Shown: positions 1 to 7,893, counted from the first letter of the stretch. The stretch is 12,538 nucleotides of DNA from an uncultured Burkholderiaceae bacterium (GCA_937862845.1 CALMCK010000270.1:1-12538), one strand, 5' to 3'. Notes: a model not told the origin generated them from the sequence alone. Made by a program: numbers and translations.

Positions 1-2514
1 GGCGCTGCTGTCTTTGTTCGAGGCGGCGGCTTTTTTCTTGGCTTTTTCGAGCAGTATGCTTGACTGTTTGCTGCTGTGCTGAAAGGCGGGATGAAAGCGC
101 GAGAAGTCTGGCAAAGGTGGCAATTCTTTCGTGAGCGATTGCACACGTTTAACGTGTATGCGTTTTTCAACCGCGCTCATGTCCTCGACACGCTCGTCAA
201 TTTCTTGGGCGATTTTGACCAGCACTTCGATGAGGTAGGCGACCGACGAACGAGTGGTGCCGATGTTGGTCATAAACAACACAGTGTTGCGACTGGTTTT
301 GTTGATTTGAATGCCGTATTTGTCCATCAAGTATTTGTTTTTAAATGTATCGCCATCTATTCCAGTCGCGCCAATCACCAGTGTGAGTCGCGATGGATCG
401 GATGCGAATTCGTCCTCTATCCACGCTTTTTCCATATTGGCCCAACCCTTCTCCACGCTGTAGTACGCATCGACACCAGAAGTGCGGTACTCGGCGGGAA
501 TCATGTCGGACACTTTGAGAAAAGAAAAATACTTGCTGATCAATGGGTGTGAGGTGATGCGCTCGCGCAGCGTCATGGCGAGGTCCACTTGGCGCTGCAC
601 GAGCTCATAACCTTCGAGCTCGACCTGACGACGGCCAACGTCGAGTGAGGCAAGAATCTGATAGTTCGGCGAGGTCGAGGTGTGCGTCATGTAGGCTTCG
701 TGAAAAGCCTCTTCGGTTTTGTCTTTGAAGTCCTGATCCCACACGTGAATCATTGAGCCTTGGCGCAAACTGGTCAATGTTTTGTGCGTGGAGTGTGTCG
801 CGTAGACGCGCACACGGGCTTTGGCGGGGTCGGGCAGAAGGCGTGTGTTGAGCACTTTTTCTTCGTCGTCCCAGTCGGCTGGCGTCATGCTGGCGGCGAA
901 TGTTGCGTATTTTTTTTGGTAGTCGGTATCTTTGAATCGTGCTTTGAGTTTCGCGGCGGTCGCCATCGCGGTGCGGTGGCGATAGGTCGGGTGAAAATGC
1001 GCGAAGGCAAACCACGCTTCGTCCCACAAAAACACGAGGTCCGGTTTAATCGCCAAACATTCTTCCATGACGCGCTCGACGTTGTACACCACGCCGTCAA
1101 ATGTGCAGTTGGTCAACAGCACCATGCGCACGCGGTGCAGTGTGCCTGCTTTTTTGTACTGCAACAATGTGCGTTTTAAATCGCGCACCGTGACAGCGCC
1201 GTACATCGAGTATTCATTCAACGGGTAAGAATCGAGGTAAGCGACGTGCGCGCCTGCGAGCACCATGCCGTAGTGATGTGATTTGTGGCAGTTGCGATCG
1301 ACGATGACAATGTCGTCTGGCTTGACGATGGCTTGCACGACGATTTTATTGGCGGTCGATGTGCCGTTGGTGGCGAAAAATGTTTTCTTCGCGCCAAAGG
1401 CACGTGCGGCGTATTCTTGCGCGAGCTTGAGCGGACCGACGGGTTCGAGCAATGAGTCCAAGCCACCGCTGGTGGCGGAGGTTTCGGCCATGAACACATT
1501 CATGCCGTAAAACTGCGCCATGTCCTGTATCCAGCTCGAGTTCATAATCGATTTGGCGCGCGAAATCGGCAGTGCGTGAAACACGCCGGTCGGTTGCGTG
1601 GAGTATTTTTTTAGCGCGTTAAAAAACGGTGTGTTGTAGCGCTCGCCAATGCCTCGGTAAATGGACGTGTACAACTCGGTGTCGTCCTCGTCGCGGAAAA
1701 ACACGCGCTTAAATACCTCACCGACCTTCGCACCGACCTCTGCCGCCGACACGTCGGTGACCAGATACAAATCCATCTCAGGGCGCAAATTATGAATCTG
1801 CTTGCCCAGCATAATGCCGCGCTCTGACTCTGGCAGTCGGCTCACCTGCTCTGTGTCGAGCCCTGCGAGCATCTCATGCACGAAGTCGAGTTGATACTCT
1901 GATTTAAATGGAAACTGATGGCGAATGATGCAGGCTTGCAAATTAAAGTTAAACAAGGTCGCAATCATCGCGTCCTCAAACGTCGGCGCCACCACCACAT
2001 CATAAATAAACAGGTCTTCGCTGCGGCGCGAACGAATGATGCGTTGACGCAAAGCGTCGTGCTCATCTGAGGTCAAATCATCCACCACCAACACTTCAAA
2101 GTACGGCTTTGAAATCTGCTGCTCGCGCTCACGCTCCTCTTCTGCGACGATGTCGATGGACTCAGGCGCTTCATCGACATCAAACTCACGGTGACGATAG
2201 GTTTTGTCCGCGAGCATGCGGTTGATGCGTCGCACTGCTTTCGCGACGCGCACATAATCTTCGGTTTCAAACCAGCGCACGATTTCACTGAACAAACGGC
2301 GCCCTGGAAATGCCCAATAACCCTCAATCGGTGCGAGTAAGCTCAACACCGCCGCGACTTTTTCGCGTTGTTTGTCGAACGCCGCCGCATTGTCAGACTT
2401 GGTCTCAAGTAAGCGACCCATGCAGTCATTCAAAGTCGTCCAACCATCATCGCGCATTTCCCAGACACTGCGGTATTTATTCAAAGACAGCGCGGGGGCT
2501 TTGGTTTTGCTCAT
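1..2514 (-). CDS. PLP-dependent Orn/Lys/Arg-family decarboxylase, 3' end beyond window
   Basis: Basic amino-acid decarboxylase of fold-type I (arginine, lysine or ornithine to agmatine, cadaverine or putrescine plus CO2). The frame is open from an ATG at 2514 to the window edge with no stop, giving 838 visible residues. An AGGAG 6 nt upstream supports the start. Visible order: a charged helical N-terminal part (about 1-130); a response-regulator-like wing domain opening with FEVLVVDD (about 137-250); and the PLP domain. The latter carries DRNCHKS (His410 should stack on the cofactor), WDEAW (Asp498 should contact the pyridine nitrogen) and HSTHKT (Lys578 should form the Schiff base). A conserved NIGTTRSSVAYL stretch lies near the C-terminus. 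The last visible residues are Lys/Ala/Ser-rich, so the end is probably near. It is already longer than the E. coli inducible enzymes (roughly 710-760 aa) and recalls the long type seen in mycobacteria. The substrate cannot be read from the sequence. Confidence 0.93.
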   Translation of the reverse strand, partial: MSKTKAPALSLNKYRSVWEMRDDGWTTLNDCMGRLLETKSDNAAAFDKQREKVAAVLSLLAPIEGYWAFPGRRLFSEIVRWFETEDYVRVAKAVRRINRMLADKTYRHREFDVDEAPESIDIVAEEEREREQQISKPYFEVLVVDDLTSDEHDALRQRIIRSRRSEDLFIYDVVVAPTFEDAMIATLFNFNLQACIIRHQFPFKSEYQLDFVHEMLAGLDTEQVSRLPESERGIMLGKQIHNLRPEMDLYLVTDVSAAEVGAKVGEVFKRVFFRDEDDTELYTSIYRGIGERYNTPFFNALKKYSTQPTGVFHALPISRAKSIMNSSWIQDMAQFYGMNVFMAETSATSGGLDSLLEPVGPLKLAQEYAARAFGAKKTFFATNGTSTANKIVVQAIVKPDDIVIVDRNCHKSHHYGMVLAGAHVAYLDSYPLNEYSMYGAVTVRDLKRTLLQYKKAGTLHRVRMVLLTNCTFDGVVYNVERVMEECLAIKPDLVFLWDEAWFAFAHFHPTYRHRTAMATAAKLKARFKDTDYQKKYATFAASMTPADWDDEEKVLNTRLLPDPAKARVRVYATHSTHKTLTSLRQGSMIHVWDQDFKDKTEEAFHEAYMTHTSTSPNYQILASLDVGRRQVELEGYELVQRQVDLAMTLRERITSHPLISKYFSFLKVSDMIPAEYRTSGVDAYYSVEKGWANMEKAWIEDEFASDPSRLTLVIGATGIDGDTFKNKYLMDKYGIQINKTSRNTVLFMTNIGTTRSSVAYLIEVLVKIAQEIDERVEDMSAVEKRIHVKRVQSLTKELPPLPDFSRFHPAFQHSSKQSSILLEKAKKKAAASNKDSSA

Positions 2515-2569
2515 GTGTTGCTCCTGTGTTTTTATAGGTTACTCGTTCATTTGCCATTCGATGCTCGAT

Positions 2570-2597
2570 AAAAAAACGCGCGTTTACTCACGCGCGT
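2570..2597 (-). terminator. Rho-independent terminator after the hydrolase gene
   Basis: A perfect 7-bp GC-rich stem (ACGCGCG at 2576-2582 with CGCGCGT at 2591-2597, 8-nt loop) is followed on the minus strand by seven T residues (complement of 2570-2576, the innermost belonging to the stem). It begins about 10 nt after the hydrolase stop codon. It should end most hydrolase transcripts before the decarboxylase, whose start codon lies 56 nt further on. Confidence 0.78.
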
Positions 2598-2607
2598 CTT
2601 CTGTCCA

Positions 2608-3537
2608 TCAACCCATCGGGCCACTGATTTCCATATTTTTGCCATATGGGTCGCTCTCGATGTCATCACTCAATGCTTCGTTGAGGTTGCGACCTGATTT
2701 TTTAAGTGGGCCCAATGTGTTGAGATACGCATCAGAGGCCAGCGTGCGGTCATACACGTTAAACGCCACGGGCCGATCACGGAAAGATTTGAGCACTTGT
2801 CCCAAGCCGCGCAAACCCGTCTCGCGTTCGCGACGCACCTTGCCCAAGTCGACTTGCACCGCCATGATTTCTGGCATGGTCGATGCCTGATGCACGACAT
2901 AACCCGCGCAGTCAATCACACAGGATTGCCCCACGCCGCCATCGCCAACGCCATTGACGTCAAAGAAATACGCTTGATTCTGTGCCGCTGCGGCGCGGCA
3001 CATGGCCAACTCGACTTCACGGTCGATCGTGTCGGTCATGGTCGGGTGGATAATCACCTCAGCGCCCATCGCCGCGAGCGTGCGCGTGGTCTCTGGAAAC
3101 CACATGTCATAGCAAATCGACATGCCAATGCGCGCGACACCGGGAATATCAAACACGACAAAGCGATCGCCCGCCGCAATGCCCTGCTCATACGGGTAAA
3201 ACGGAAACATTTTGCGATAGCGATCGACCACAATGCCTTCGGGTGAAATAATCGGCGTGGTGTTGTAAATTTTGCCATCGAGCTTTTCAAACATGGTGCC
3301 AGGAATCAACCACATGCCGTATTTGGCCGCAATCGCTTGCAAGCGGTTCTCCGCTTCGCCCGGCATGGTTTGCGCGTGTGCGGGGTTTGAGCCAAACACA
3401 CACAACTCGGAGAACACCATCACGGTCACCCATGGAAAACGTTTGCGCACATGCGAGACATAGCGCTCCATCATGTCGATGTTGTTTGCGATGGCTGAGA
3501 CAGGCATCTGTATGCCTGCGATTCCTAACATGGTCAT
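2608..3537 (-). CDS. carbon-nitrogen hydrolase, nitrilase superfamily
   Basis: Cytoplasmic C-N hydrolase of 309 residues, a usual length for the family. The catalytic residues are visible: Glu44 in FSELCVFG, Lys109 in RYRKMFPF, and nucleophile Cys142 in SICYDMWFPET, with a likely second glutamate at Glu117. The CYDxWFPE surroundings resemble N-carbamoylputrescine amidase and related amidases more than true nitrilases, but other amidase or formamidase-like activities fit equally well. After the core fold (to about 262) there is an acidic, polar tail of some 45 residues. The ATG at 3537 is preferred over Met3 because AAAGGA sits about 5 nt upstream. Its position just upstream of a basic amino-acid decarboxylase suggests, by inference only, that it acts on an amide or carbamoyl product derived from the amine. 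The substrate is unknown. Confidence 0.92.
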   Translation of the reverse strand: MTMLGIAGIQMPVSAIANNIDMMERYVSHVRKRFPWVTVMVFSELCVFGSNPAHAQTMPGEAENRLQAIAAKYGMWLIPGTMFEKLDGKIYNTTPIISPEGIVVDRYRKMFPFYPYEQGIAAGDRFVVFDIPGVARIGMSICYDMWFPETTRTLAAMGAEVIIHPTMTDTIDREVELAMCRAAAAQNQAYFFDVNGVGDGGVGQSCVIDCAGYVVHQASTMPEIMAVQVDLGKVRRERETGLRGLGQVLKSFRDRPVAFNVYDRTLASDAYLNTLGPLKKSGRNLNEALSDDIESDPYGKNMEISGPMG

Positions 3538-3683
3538 GCAAGTCCTTTGGTTGTGCGTTGTTTCGTCGTTTCGGCGAGGAGCTGTTTATTTTGTCCCTTT
3601 TTATTTAAGGCTGACACGGTGTTCGCTTGCGCGGTACGTTGTTCTTAGAAGCCTTGAATTCATTGACTTGGCGAAACATATAA
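3538..3683 (-). promoter_or_regulatory. long 5' leader of the hydrolase mRNA (inferred)
   Basis: If the promoter at 3690-3718 is used, the hydrolase message carries about 145 untranslated nt. I see no recognised riboswitch class, no convincing leader peptide and no strong hairpin in it, only a ribosome binding site (AAAGGA) at its end. Confidence 0.35.
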
Positions 3684-3689
3684 ACAGCC

Positions 3690-3718
3690 AGTTTACCCGT
3701 GGGCACAGAATGCGTCAA
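3690..3718 (-). promoter_or_regulatory. sigma-70-like promoter for the hydrolase gene
   Basis: On the minus strand TTGACG (complement of 3713-3718, 5 of 6 to the -35 consensus) and TAAACT (complement of 3690-3695, 4 of 6 to the -10 consensus) are separated by exactly 17 nt. It lies between the terminator of the upstream unit and the hydrolase start, where an independent promoter is expected. Confidence 0.55.
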
Positions 3719-3737
3719 TGCCTTTTCTGACCATGCC

Positions 3738-3765
3738 AAAGAAAAACACGACGAGCGTCGTGTTT
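3738..3765 (-). terminator. Rho-independent terminator ending the gyrB/small-gene unit
   Basis: A perfect 9-bp stem (AAACACGAC at 3744-3752 with GTCGTGTTT at 3757-3765, 4-nt loop) continues on the minus strand into TTTTTCTTT. It is 58 nt past the stop of the small membrane-protein gene, the natural end of leftward transcription from gyrB. On the plus strand the following tract is only TTTGTGTT, so any activity in that direction should be weak. Confidence 0.78.
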
Positions 3766-3822
3766 GTGTTGTTCAATCGGCTGACTCTGTTGATGAACCG
3801 ATTTTTCTGTCCCTGTTTCGAG

Positions 3823-4062
3823 TCAGAGTTTTGGCGGCATCATTTGTTTGTCGTAGCGCCATTTGGCAATCCGCCAGTCGATTTGCGCCACAACGGCACC
3901 CAAGAAACCATACAACGCAACCGTTCGCGGTGAAATCTGCTCGTCGCCGAAATACTGAATGATGGTGATGAGCACGGCGACCATGGCTGCGGTGCTAAAC
4001 ACATAACGCCACTGGCCTTTTTCTTGCAGTTTTTGAAAGCGCACAACTTGTGGGGATGCCAT
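3823..4062 (-). CDS. small two-helix membrane protein, unknown function
   Basis: A 79-residue protein I do not recognise. A basic N-terminus (about 1-19) precedes a hydrophobic helix at about 20-37 and a second at about 47-60, ending in a basic, Trp/Arg-rich tail. By the positive-inside rule both termini should be cytoplasmic, making a hairpin in the inner membrane. An AAAGG about 8 nt before the ATG at 4062 supports translation. It lies downstream of gyrB on the same strand, directly after a large hairpin and before a clean terminator. I see no promoter of its own, so expression probably comes from gyrB readthrough. The hydrophobic pattern, RBS and terminator make a real gene likely. Confidence 0.7.
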   Translation of the reverse strand: MASPQVVRFQKLQEKGQWRYVFSTAAMVAVLITIIQYFGDEQISPRTVALYGFLGAVVAQIDWRIAKWRYDKQMMPPKL

Positions 4063-4079
4063 TGGGATTGCCTTTTAAA

Positions 4080-4114
4080 TCAACCAAGGCCAGCACTCAG
4101 CTGGCCTTGGTTGA
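4080..4114 (-). terminator. strong hairpin after gyrB, probable partial terminator
   Basis: A perfect 14-bp stem (left arm 4080-4093, right arm 4101-4114, 7-nt loop) lies 19 nt beyond the gyrB stop. On the minus strand the following tract is only GATTTAAAA-like, so termination may be incomplete. The hairpin ends about 17 nt before the small gene's start codon and just before its ribosome binding site, so it may also shield the gyrB mRNA 3' end. Confidence 0.6.
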
Positions 4115-4133
4115 ATGATTGATGATTCAATAA

Positions 4134-6611
4134 TTAAATATCGATGTTGTTCACATACACCGCATTTTCTTCGATGAATGCACGGCGTGGCTCGACATCG
4201 TCGCCCATCAATGTTGAGAAAATCTGATCGGCGGCAATAGCGTCCTCGATGCGAACCTGCAACAAACGGCGGGCAGACGCATCCATGGTGGTTTCCCAAA
4301 GCTGCTCGGGGTTCATTTCGCCCAGTCCTTTATAACGCTGTTTGGTGATGGATTTTTCAGCATCCTCGAGCAACCACTTCATGGCTTGATGGAAGTCTTT
4401 CACTTTGGCACTGCGCGCTTTCTCGCCCTCACCACGGGTGACGGTGACCCAGCTGTCGGCCGATTGGCTGGCGATGTGTTGGGCAAACAACTCTGCATTT
4501 CTCTCTAAAGCCAAATAATCCGCACCATGTGTGAACTCTTGCGTTAAATACGTTAACTTAACATTGCCAAAATGGCGGCGATGAATCATGAGACGTGGCG
4601 CACCGTGGCTGTCTTCTTGCACTGTGACATCGAGTTTCACATCGGCTTGATGGTTGAAATAGTCTCGCAACTGTTGTGCCGATTGAGTCGCTTGATCTGT
4701 GTCGGATAAGTTAATTTTTAAACCATCCGCAATCGCGCGCAACACGATGGGCTCATGCGAGGCAGACAAACGTCGAACAATGGTTTCGGATTTTTGGTAT
4801 TGGCGAGCAAGCTCCACCAACGTGTCGCCTGAGATGCTGGCACCTGCGTGGGTGTCCATCTGCGCTTTTTCGAGGGCGATGCCGAGGATGTATTGATTGA
4901 GCTGCGCATCGTCTTTGATGTATTGCTCGTGTTTGCCTTGCTTGATTTTATACAGTGGCGGTTGTGCGATGTAGATATGGCCACGCTCGACCAGCTCTGG
5001 CATTTGACGATAAAAGAAAGTGAGCAACAAGGTGCGAATGTGGGCGCCGTCGACGTCTGCATCGGTCATGATGATGATGCGGTGGTAGCGCAGTTTTTCG
5101 ATGTTGTAATCGTCTTTACCAATACCTGTGCCCAGCGCGGTGATGAGTGTGACCACTTCTTGGCTGGACAGCATTTTGTCAAAACGGGCTTTTTCGACGT
5201 TGAGAATTTTACCTTTGAGTGGCAAAATCGCTTGAAATTTTCGCTCGCGGCCTTGTTTGGCCGAACCGCCTGCGGAGTCACCCTCGACAATGAACAATTC
5301 GCACAGCGATGGGTCTTTTTCTTGGCAATCGGCAAGCTTACCCGGTAGGCCAACGCCGTCAAGCACACCTTTGCGGCGTGTCATTTCGCGGGCGCGACGG
5401 GCGGCGTCACGCGCACGGGCGGCATCGACGATTTTATTGCAAATGGTTTTGGCTTCGACTGGGTTTTCTTGCAGAAAATCTGACAGGCCTTTGGCGACCA
5501 ATTCTTCCACAGGCAAGCGCACTTCAGAGGAAACCAGTTTGTCTTTGGTTTGCGATGAAAACTTTGGCTCGGGGACTTTGATGGATAAAATACACGTGAG
5601 TCCTTCGCGCATGTCATCGCCAGATGTTTCAACTTTGGCTTTTTTGGCAAAGTCGTTTTCTTCGATGTATTTATTCATCACGCGGGTCATGGCTGCGCGC
5701 AAACCTGTGAGGTGGGTGCCACCGTCGCGTTGGGGAATGTTATTGGTGAAGCATTGCACCGATTCGTTGTAGCTGTCATTCCATTGCATGGCGACGTCGA
5801 CGGAGACATTGTCTTTTTCACCGACGGCATGAAAAATCTTTGCGTGCAGTGTGCTTTTTGAGCGGTTGACGTATTCAACAAAACCGGCCATACCGCCGCT
5901 GAATGCAAATTCTTCTTCTTTGTTGTTGCGTAAATCAATCAAGCGCATTTTGACGCCATTGTTTAAAAATGACAGCTCGCGGATGCGTTTGGATAAAATT
6001 TCGTAGTGGAAAGTCACGTCACCAAAAATCTCGGTGCTGGCCAAAAAGTGAACTTTGGTGCCTTTTTTGGTGGTGTCGCCGACAACGTCCAAAGGCGCGA
6101 CGCGCTCGCCGTTGTTGAACTCCATGCCGTGCTCTTTGCCATTGCGATAAATCGTGAGCTTGAGCCAGTCAGACAATGCATTCACAACAGAAACACCGAC
6201 GCCATGTAAACCGCCCGATACTTTGTAGCTGTTTTGATCGAATTTACCACCCGCGTGCAATTCTGTCATGACGATTTCGGCAGCGCTGCGGTTGAATTCA
6301 TCTTCTTTGTGAATGTCTGTCGGGATGCCACGACCGTTGTCAGAAATAGAAATTGAGTTGTCTGGGTGAATCGTGATGACGATGTCGTCACAGTGTCCCG
6401 CCAGCGCTTCGTCAATGGCATTGTCCAACACCTCAAACACCATGTGGTGTAAGCCCGTGCCATCACCTGTGTCGCCGATGTACATACCGGGACGCTTGCG
6501 CACGGCTTCTAAGCCTTTGAGCATTTTGATTGAGTCCGCGCCGTATTCGGCTGCTGGTTGCAGGTTCGGTGTTTCTGTCACTTCTGGTGATTGTTCAGCG
6601 TTGGCTGTCAT
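4134..6611 (-). CDS. gyrB: DNA gyrase subunit B
   Basis: ATPase subunit of DNA gyrase, which with GyrA introduces negative supercoils. At 825 residues it is close to the usual proteobacterial length (about 800). The GHKL ATPase domain shows ExxDNxxDE (Glu60-Glu68), DNGRGIP (91-97) and GGLHGVG (133-139). The transducer domain has the QTK loop with Lys356. The TOPRIM domain has EGDSAGGS starting at Glu443 and the metal-binding DADVD at 517-521. The tail contains QRYKGLGEMNPEQLW. An insert of about 170 residues between TOPRIM and tail (about 565-740) is the type known from Gram-negative GyrB. AGGA 5 nt before the ATG at 6611 supports the start. It follows dnaN by 69 nt on the same strand. No convincing promoter is visible in that gap, so co-transcription with dnaN is likely. 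Confidence 0.98.
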   Translation of the reverse strand: MTANAEQSPEVTETPNLQPAAEYGADSIKMLKGLEAVRKRPGMYIGDTGDGTGLHHMVFEVLDNAIDEALAGHCDDIVITIHPDNSISISDNGRGIPTDIHKEDEFNRSAAEIVMTELHAGGKFDQNSYKVSGGLHGVGVSVVNALSDWLKLTIYRNGKEHGMEFNNGERVAPLDVVGDTTKKGTKVHFLASTEIFGDVTFHYEILSKRIRELSFLNNGVKMRLIDLRNNKEEEFAFSGGMAGFVEYVNRSKSTLHAKIFHAVGEKDNVSVDVAMQWNDSYNESVQCFTNNIPQRDGGTHLTGLRAAMTRVMNKYIEENDFAKKAKVETSGDDMREGLTCILSIKVPEPKFSSQTKDKLVSSEVRLPVEELVAKGLSDFLQENPVEAKTICNKIVDAARARDAARRAREMTRRKGVLDGVGLPGKLADCQEKDPSLCELFIVEGDSAGGSAKQGRERKFQAILPLKGKILNVEKARFDKMLSSQEVVTLITALGTGIGKDDYNIEKLRYHRIIIMTDADVDGAHIRTLLLTFFYRQMPELVERGHIYIAQPPLYKIKQGKHEQYIKDDAQLNQYILGIALEKAQMDTHAGASISGDTLVELARQYQKSETIVRRLSASHEPIVLRAIADGLKINLSDTDQATQSAQQLRDYFNHQADVKLDVTVQEDSHGAPRLMIHRRHFGNVKLTYLTQEFTHGADYLALERNAELFAQHIASQSADSWVTVTRGEGEKARSAKVKDFHQAMKWLLEDAEKSITKQRYKGLGEMNPEQLWETTMDASARRLLQVRIEDAIAADQIFSTLMGDDVEPRRAFIEENAVYVNNIDI

Positions 6612-6663
6612 GTGTATCCTAGTTGTTGAAACGGTGGTGCTTGAAATCTAAAACTGTGTGTTT

Positions 6664-6688
6664 GAATTTAAATGTTTGATTTAAATTC
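6664..6688. repeat. perfect 10-bp AT-rich inverted repeat across the dnaN stop codon
   Basis: Arms GAATTTAAAT (6664-6673) and ATTTAAATTC (6679-6688) surround a 5-nt spacer. The right arm includes the last codons and stop codon of dnaN (stop at 6681-6683). Each arm itself contains the palindrome ATTTAAAT. No T-run follows on the minus strand, so it is not a standard terminator. It could be an mRNA processing or stability element, or a protein-binding site. Confidence 0.5.
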
Positions 6689-7793
6689 GCATGGGCATGA
6701 CAACATATTTAAATGTGTCATCGTCCTCAACTGTGATCAAAACGCTTTGGTTGGCGCTTTGGCCCAAGTTGATCACGATGTTGTCTGTTTTTTGGTGAGA
6801 CAGAACGTCCAATAAATACGTCACATTAAAACCGATGTCGAGTGGTTCGCCGCTGTACTCGATGTCGAGCTCTTCCAGTGCGTTTTCTTGGTCGGTGTTC
6901 GTTGAGCTGATTTTAATCGCGTTGTTTTCGATCAGGCAGCGAACCCCTTTGAATTTTTCGTTGCTTAAAATCGCGACGCGTTGCAGGGATTGTTGCAGGA
7001 CTTGACGGTTAATCACCACTTGTTTTTCATAATCAGTTGGGATGACTTTTTGGTAGTCAGGGAATTTTCCTTCTACCAATTTTGATGTCAACTCAATTTG
7101 ATTGAACGTGAAGCGGATTTGGTTGTTCGACATTTCGATTTGGATGTCATCGTCGGTTTCTGTCAGCAGACGTTGTAACTCTAAAACCGTTTTGCGTGGC
7201 AGAATCAATTCTTTTTTGGCATCGATGCTTTGCTCGTTCACCATGCTGGCGTAGGCCAATCGGTGGCCATCGGTGGCCACCGCTGCAAGCACACTGCCGT
7301 CTAAAATTAACAACAAGCCGTTGAGATAATAACGGATGTCTTGGACAGCCATGGCGTATTGGATTTTATTGAGCAGGTTTTTGAATTCTTTTTGTTTGAG
7401 TGTGATGTTGTGTGTGAATTCACCTGTTTTGGCCATTTCTGGGAAATCATTGGCGGGCAATGTTTGTAAATTGAATTTACTTTTTCCTGATGTGATGGCG
7501 ATTTTGTTGTCTTTTAAGTTCAAAGCCACGTCTTTTTCATCAGACAGTGCTTTGAGAATGTCGAGCAGTTTTTTGGCGTTAACGGTGGTGTCGATGTCAC
7601 CATCAACGGAAGACATTTCAATCTGTGTTTTGATTTGAATTTCAATGTCTGTGCTGGTGAATGTGATGTTTTGGTTGTTTTTCTTAATCAAAACATTGGC
7701 CAGCACGGGTAAGGTATGACGACGCTCAACAATACCACTGACAATTGAGAGCGGGTTGAGAAGCTGGTCTTTGCTGCACTTTAATAGTTCCAT
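6681..7793 (-). CDS. dnaN: DNA polymerase III beta subunit (sliding clamp)
   Basis: Ring-forming processivity clamp of the replicative polymerase. The 370 residues match the family length and the three tandem clamp domains (about 1-120, 125-245, 250-370). Recognisable sites are RRHTLPVLANVL near 24-35, ATDGHRLA at 173-180, GKFPDYQKVIP at 242-252, and the C-terminal YVVMPMRI that helps form the partner-binding pocket. The start at 7793 has AAGGA about 8 nt upstream. It lies between dnaA and gyrB on the same strand, separated from dnaA by a 238-nt spacer with DnaA boxes, so its expression may respond to DnaA. The region looks more AT-rich by eye than the decarboxylase at the other end. Confidence 0.98.
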   Translation of the reverse strand: MELLKCSKDQLLNPLSIVSGIVERRHTLPVLANVLIKKNNQNITFTSTDIEIQIKTQIEMSSVDGDIDTTVNAKKLLDILKALSDEKDVALNLKDNKIAITSGKSKFNLQTLPANDFPEMAKTGEFTHNITLKQKEFKNLLNKIQYAMAVQDIRYYLNGLLLILDGSVLAAVATDGHRLAYASMVNEQSIDAKKELILPRKTVLELQRLLTETDDDIQIEMSNNQIRFTFNQIELTSKLVEGKFPDYQKVIPTDYEKQVVINRQVLQQSLQRVAILSNEKFKGVRCLIENNAIKISSTNTDQENALEELDIEYSGEPLDIGFNVTYLLDVLSHQKTDNIVINLGQSANQSVLITVEDDDTFKYVVMPMRI

Positions 7794-7840
7794 AATATAA
7801 ATCCTTTTTATACCTTACTTTTATTAACTAAACGTGTTTT

Positions 7841-7849
7841 TGTGGATAA
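7841..7849 (-). promoter_or_regulatory. DnaA box, perfect
   Basis: Plus strand TGTGGATAA, i.e. TTATCCACA on the minus strand, between the two AT-rich stretches of the spacer. Confidence 0.8.
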
Positions 7850-7893
7850 GTCGATTTTTTGAATTAAAACAGTATTTTAACGCAGATTTAAGC

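Noticed and set aside
76..1510. Several plus-strand open frames opposite the left end of the window
   Set aside because: They overlap a continuous minus-strand decarboxylase frame with catalytic motifs throughout, have no recognisable domains, and are explained as antisense shadows.
2797..3246. A 149-codon plus-strand frame opposite the hydrolase
   Set aside because: Mirror of a clear nitrilase-family gene; its His/Ala/Arg-rich composition reflects antisense codons.
3775..3806. AATCGG...CCGATT followed by TTTT on the plus strand, terminator-like
   Set aside because: Only 6 bp with a 17-nt loop, and no plus-strand gene lies upstream to terminate.
3699..3962. Plus-strand frames over the hydrolase promoter and small-gene region
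   Set aside because: No ribosome binding site or recognisable domain, and they cross a terminator and the better-supported minus-strand gene.
6612..6680. Absence of recF between dnaN and gyrB as a possible deletion
   Set aside because: From general knowledge recF is commonly missing from this position in Burkholderiales, and no gene remnant is visible in the 69-nt gap.
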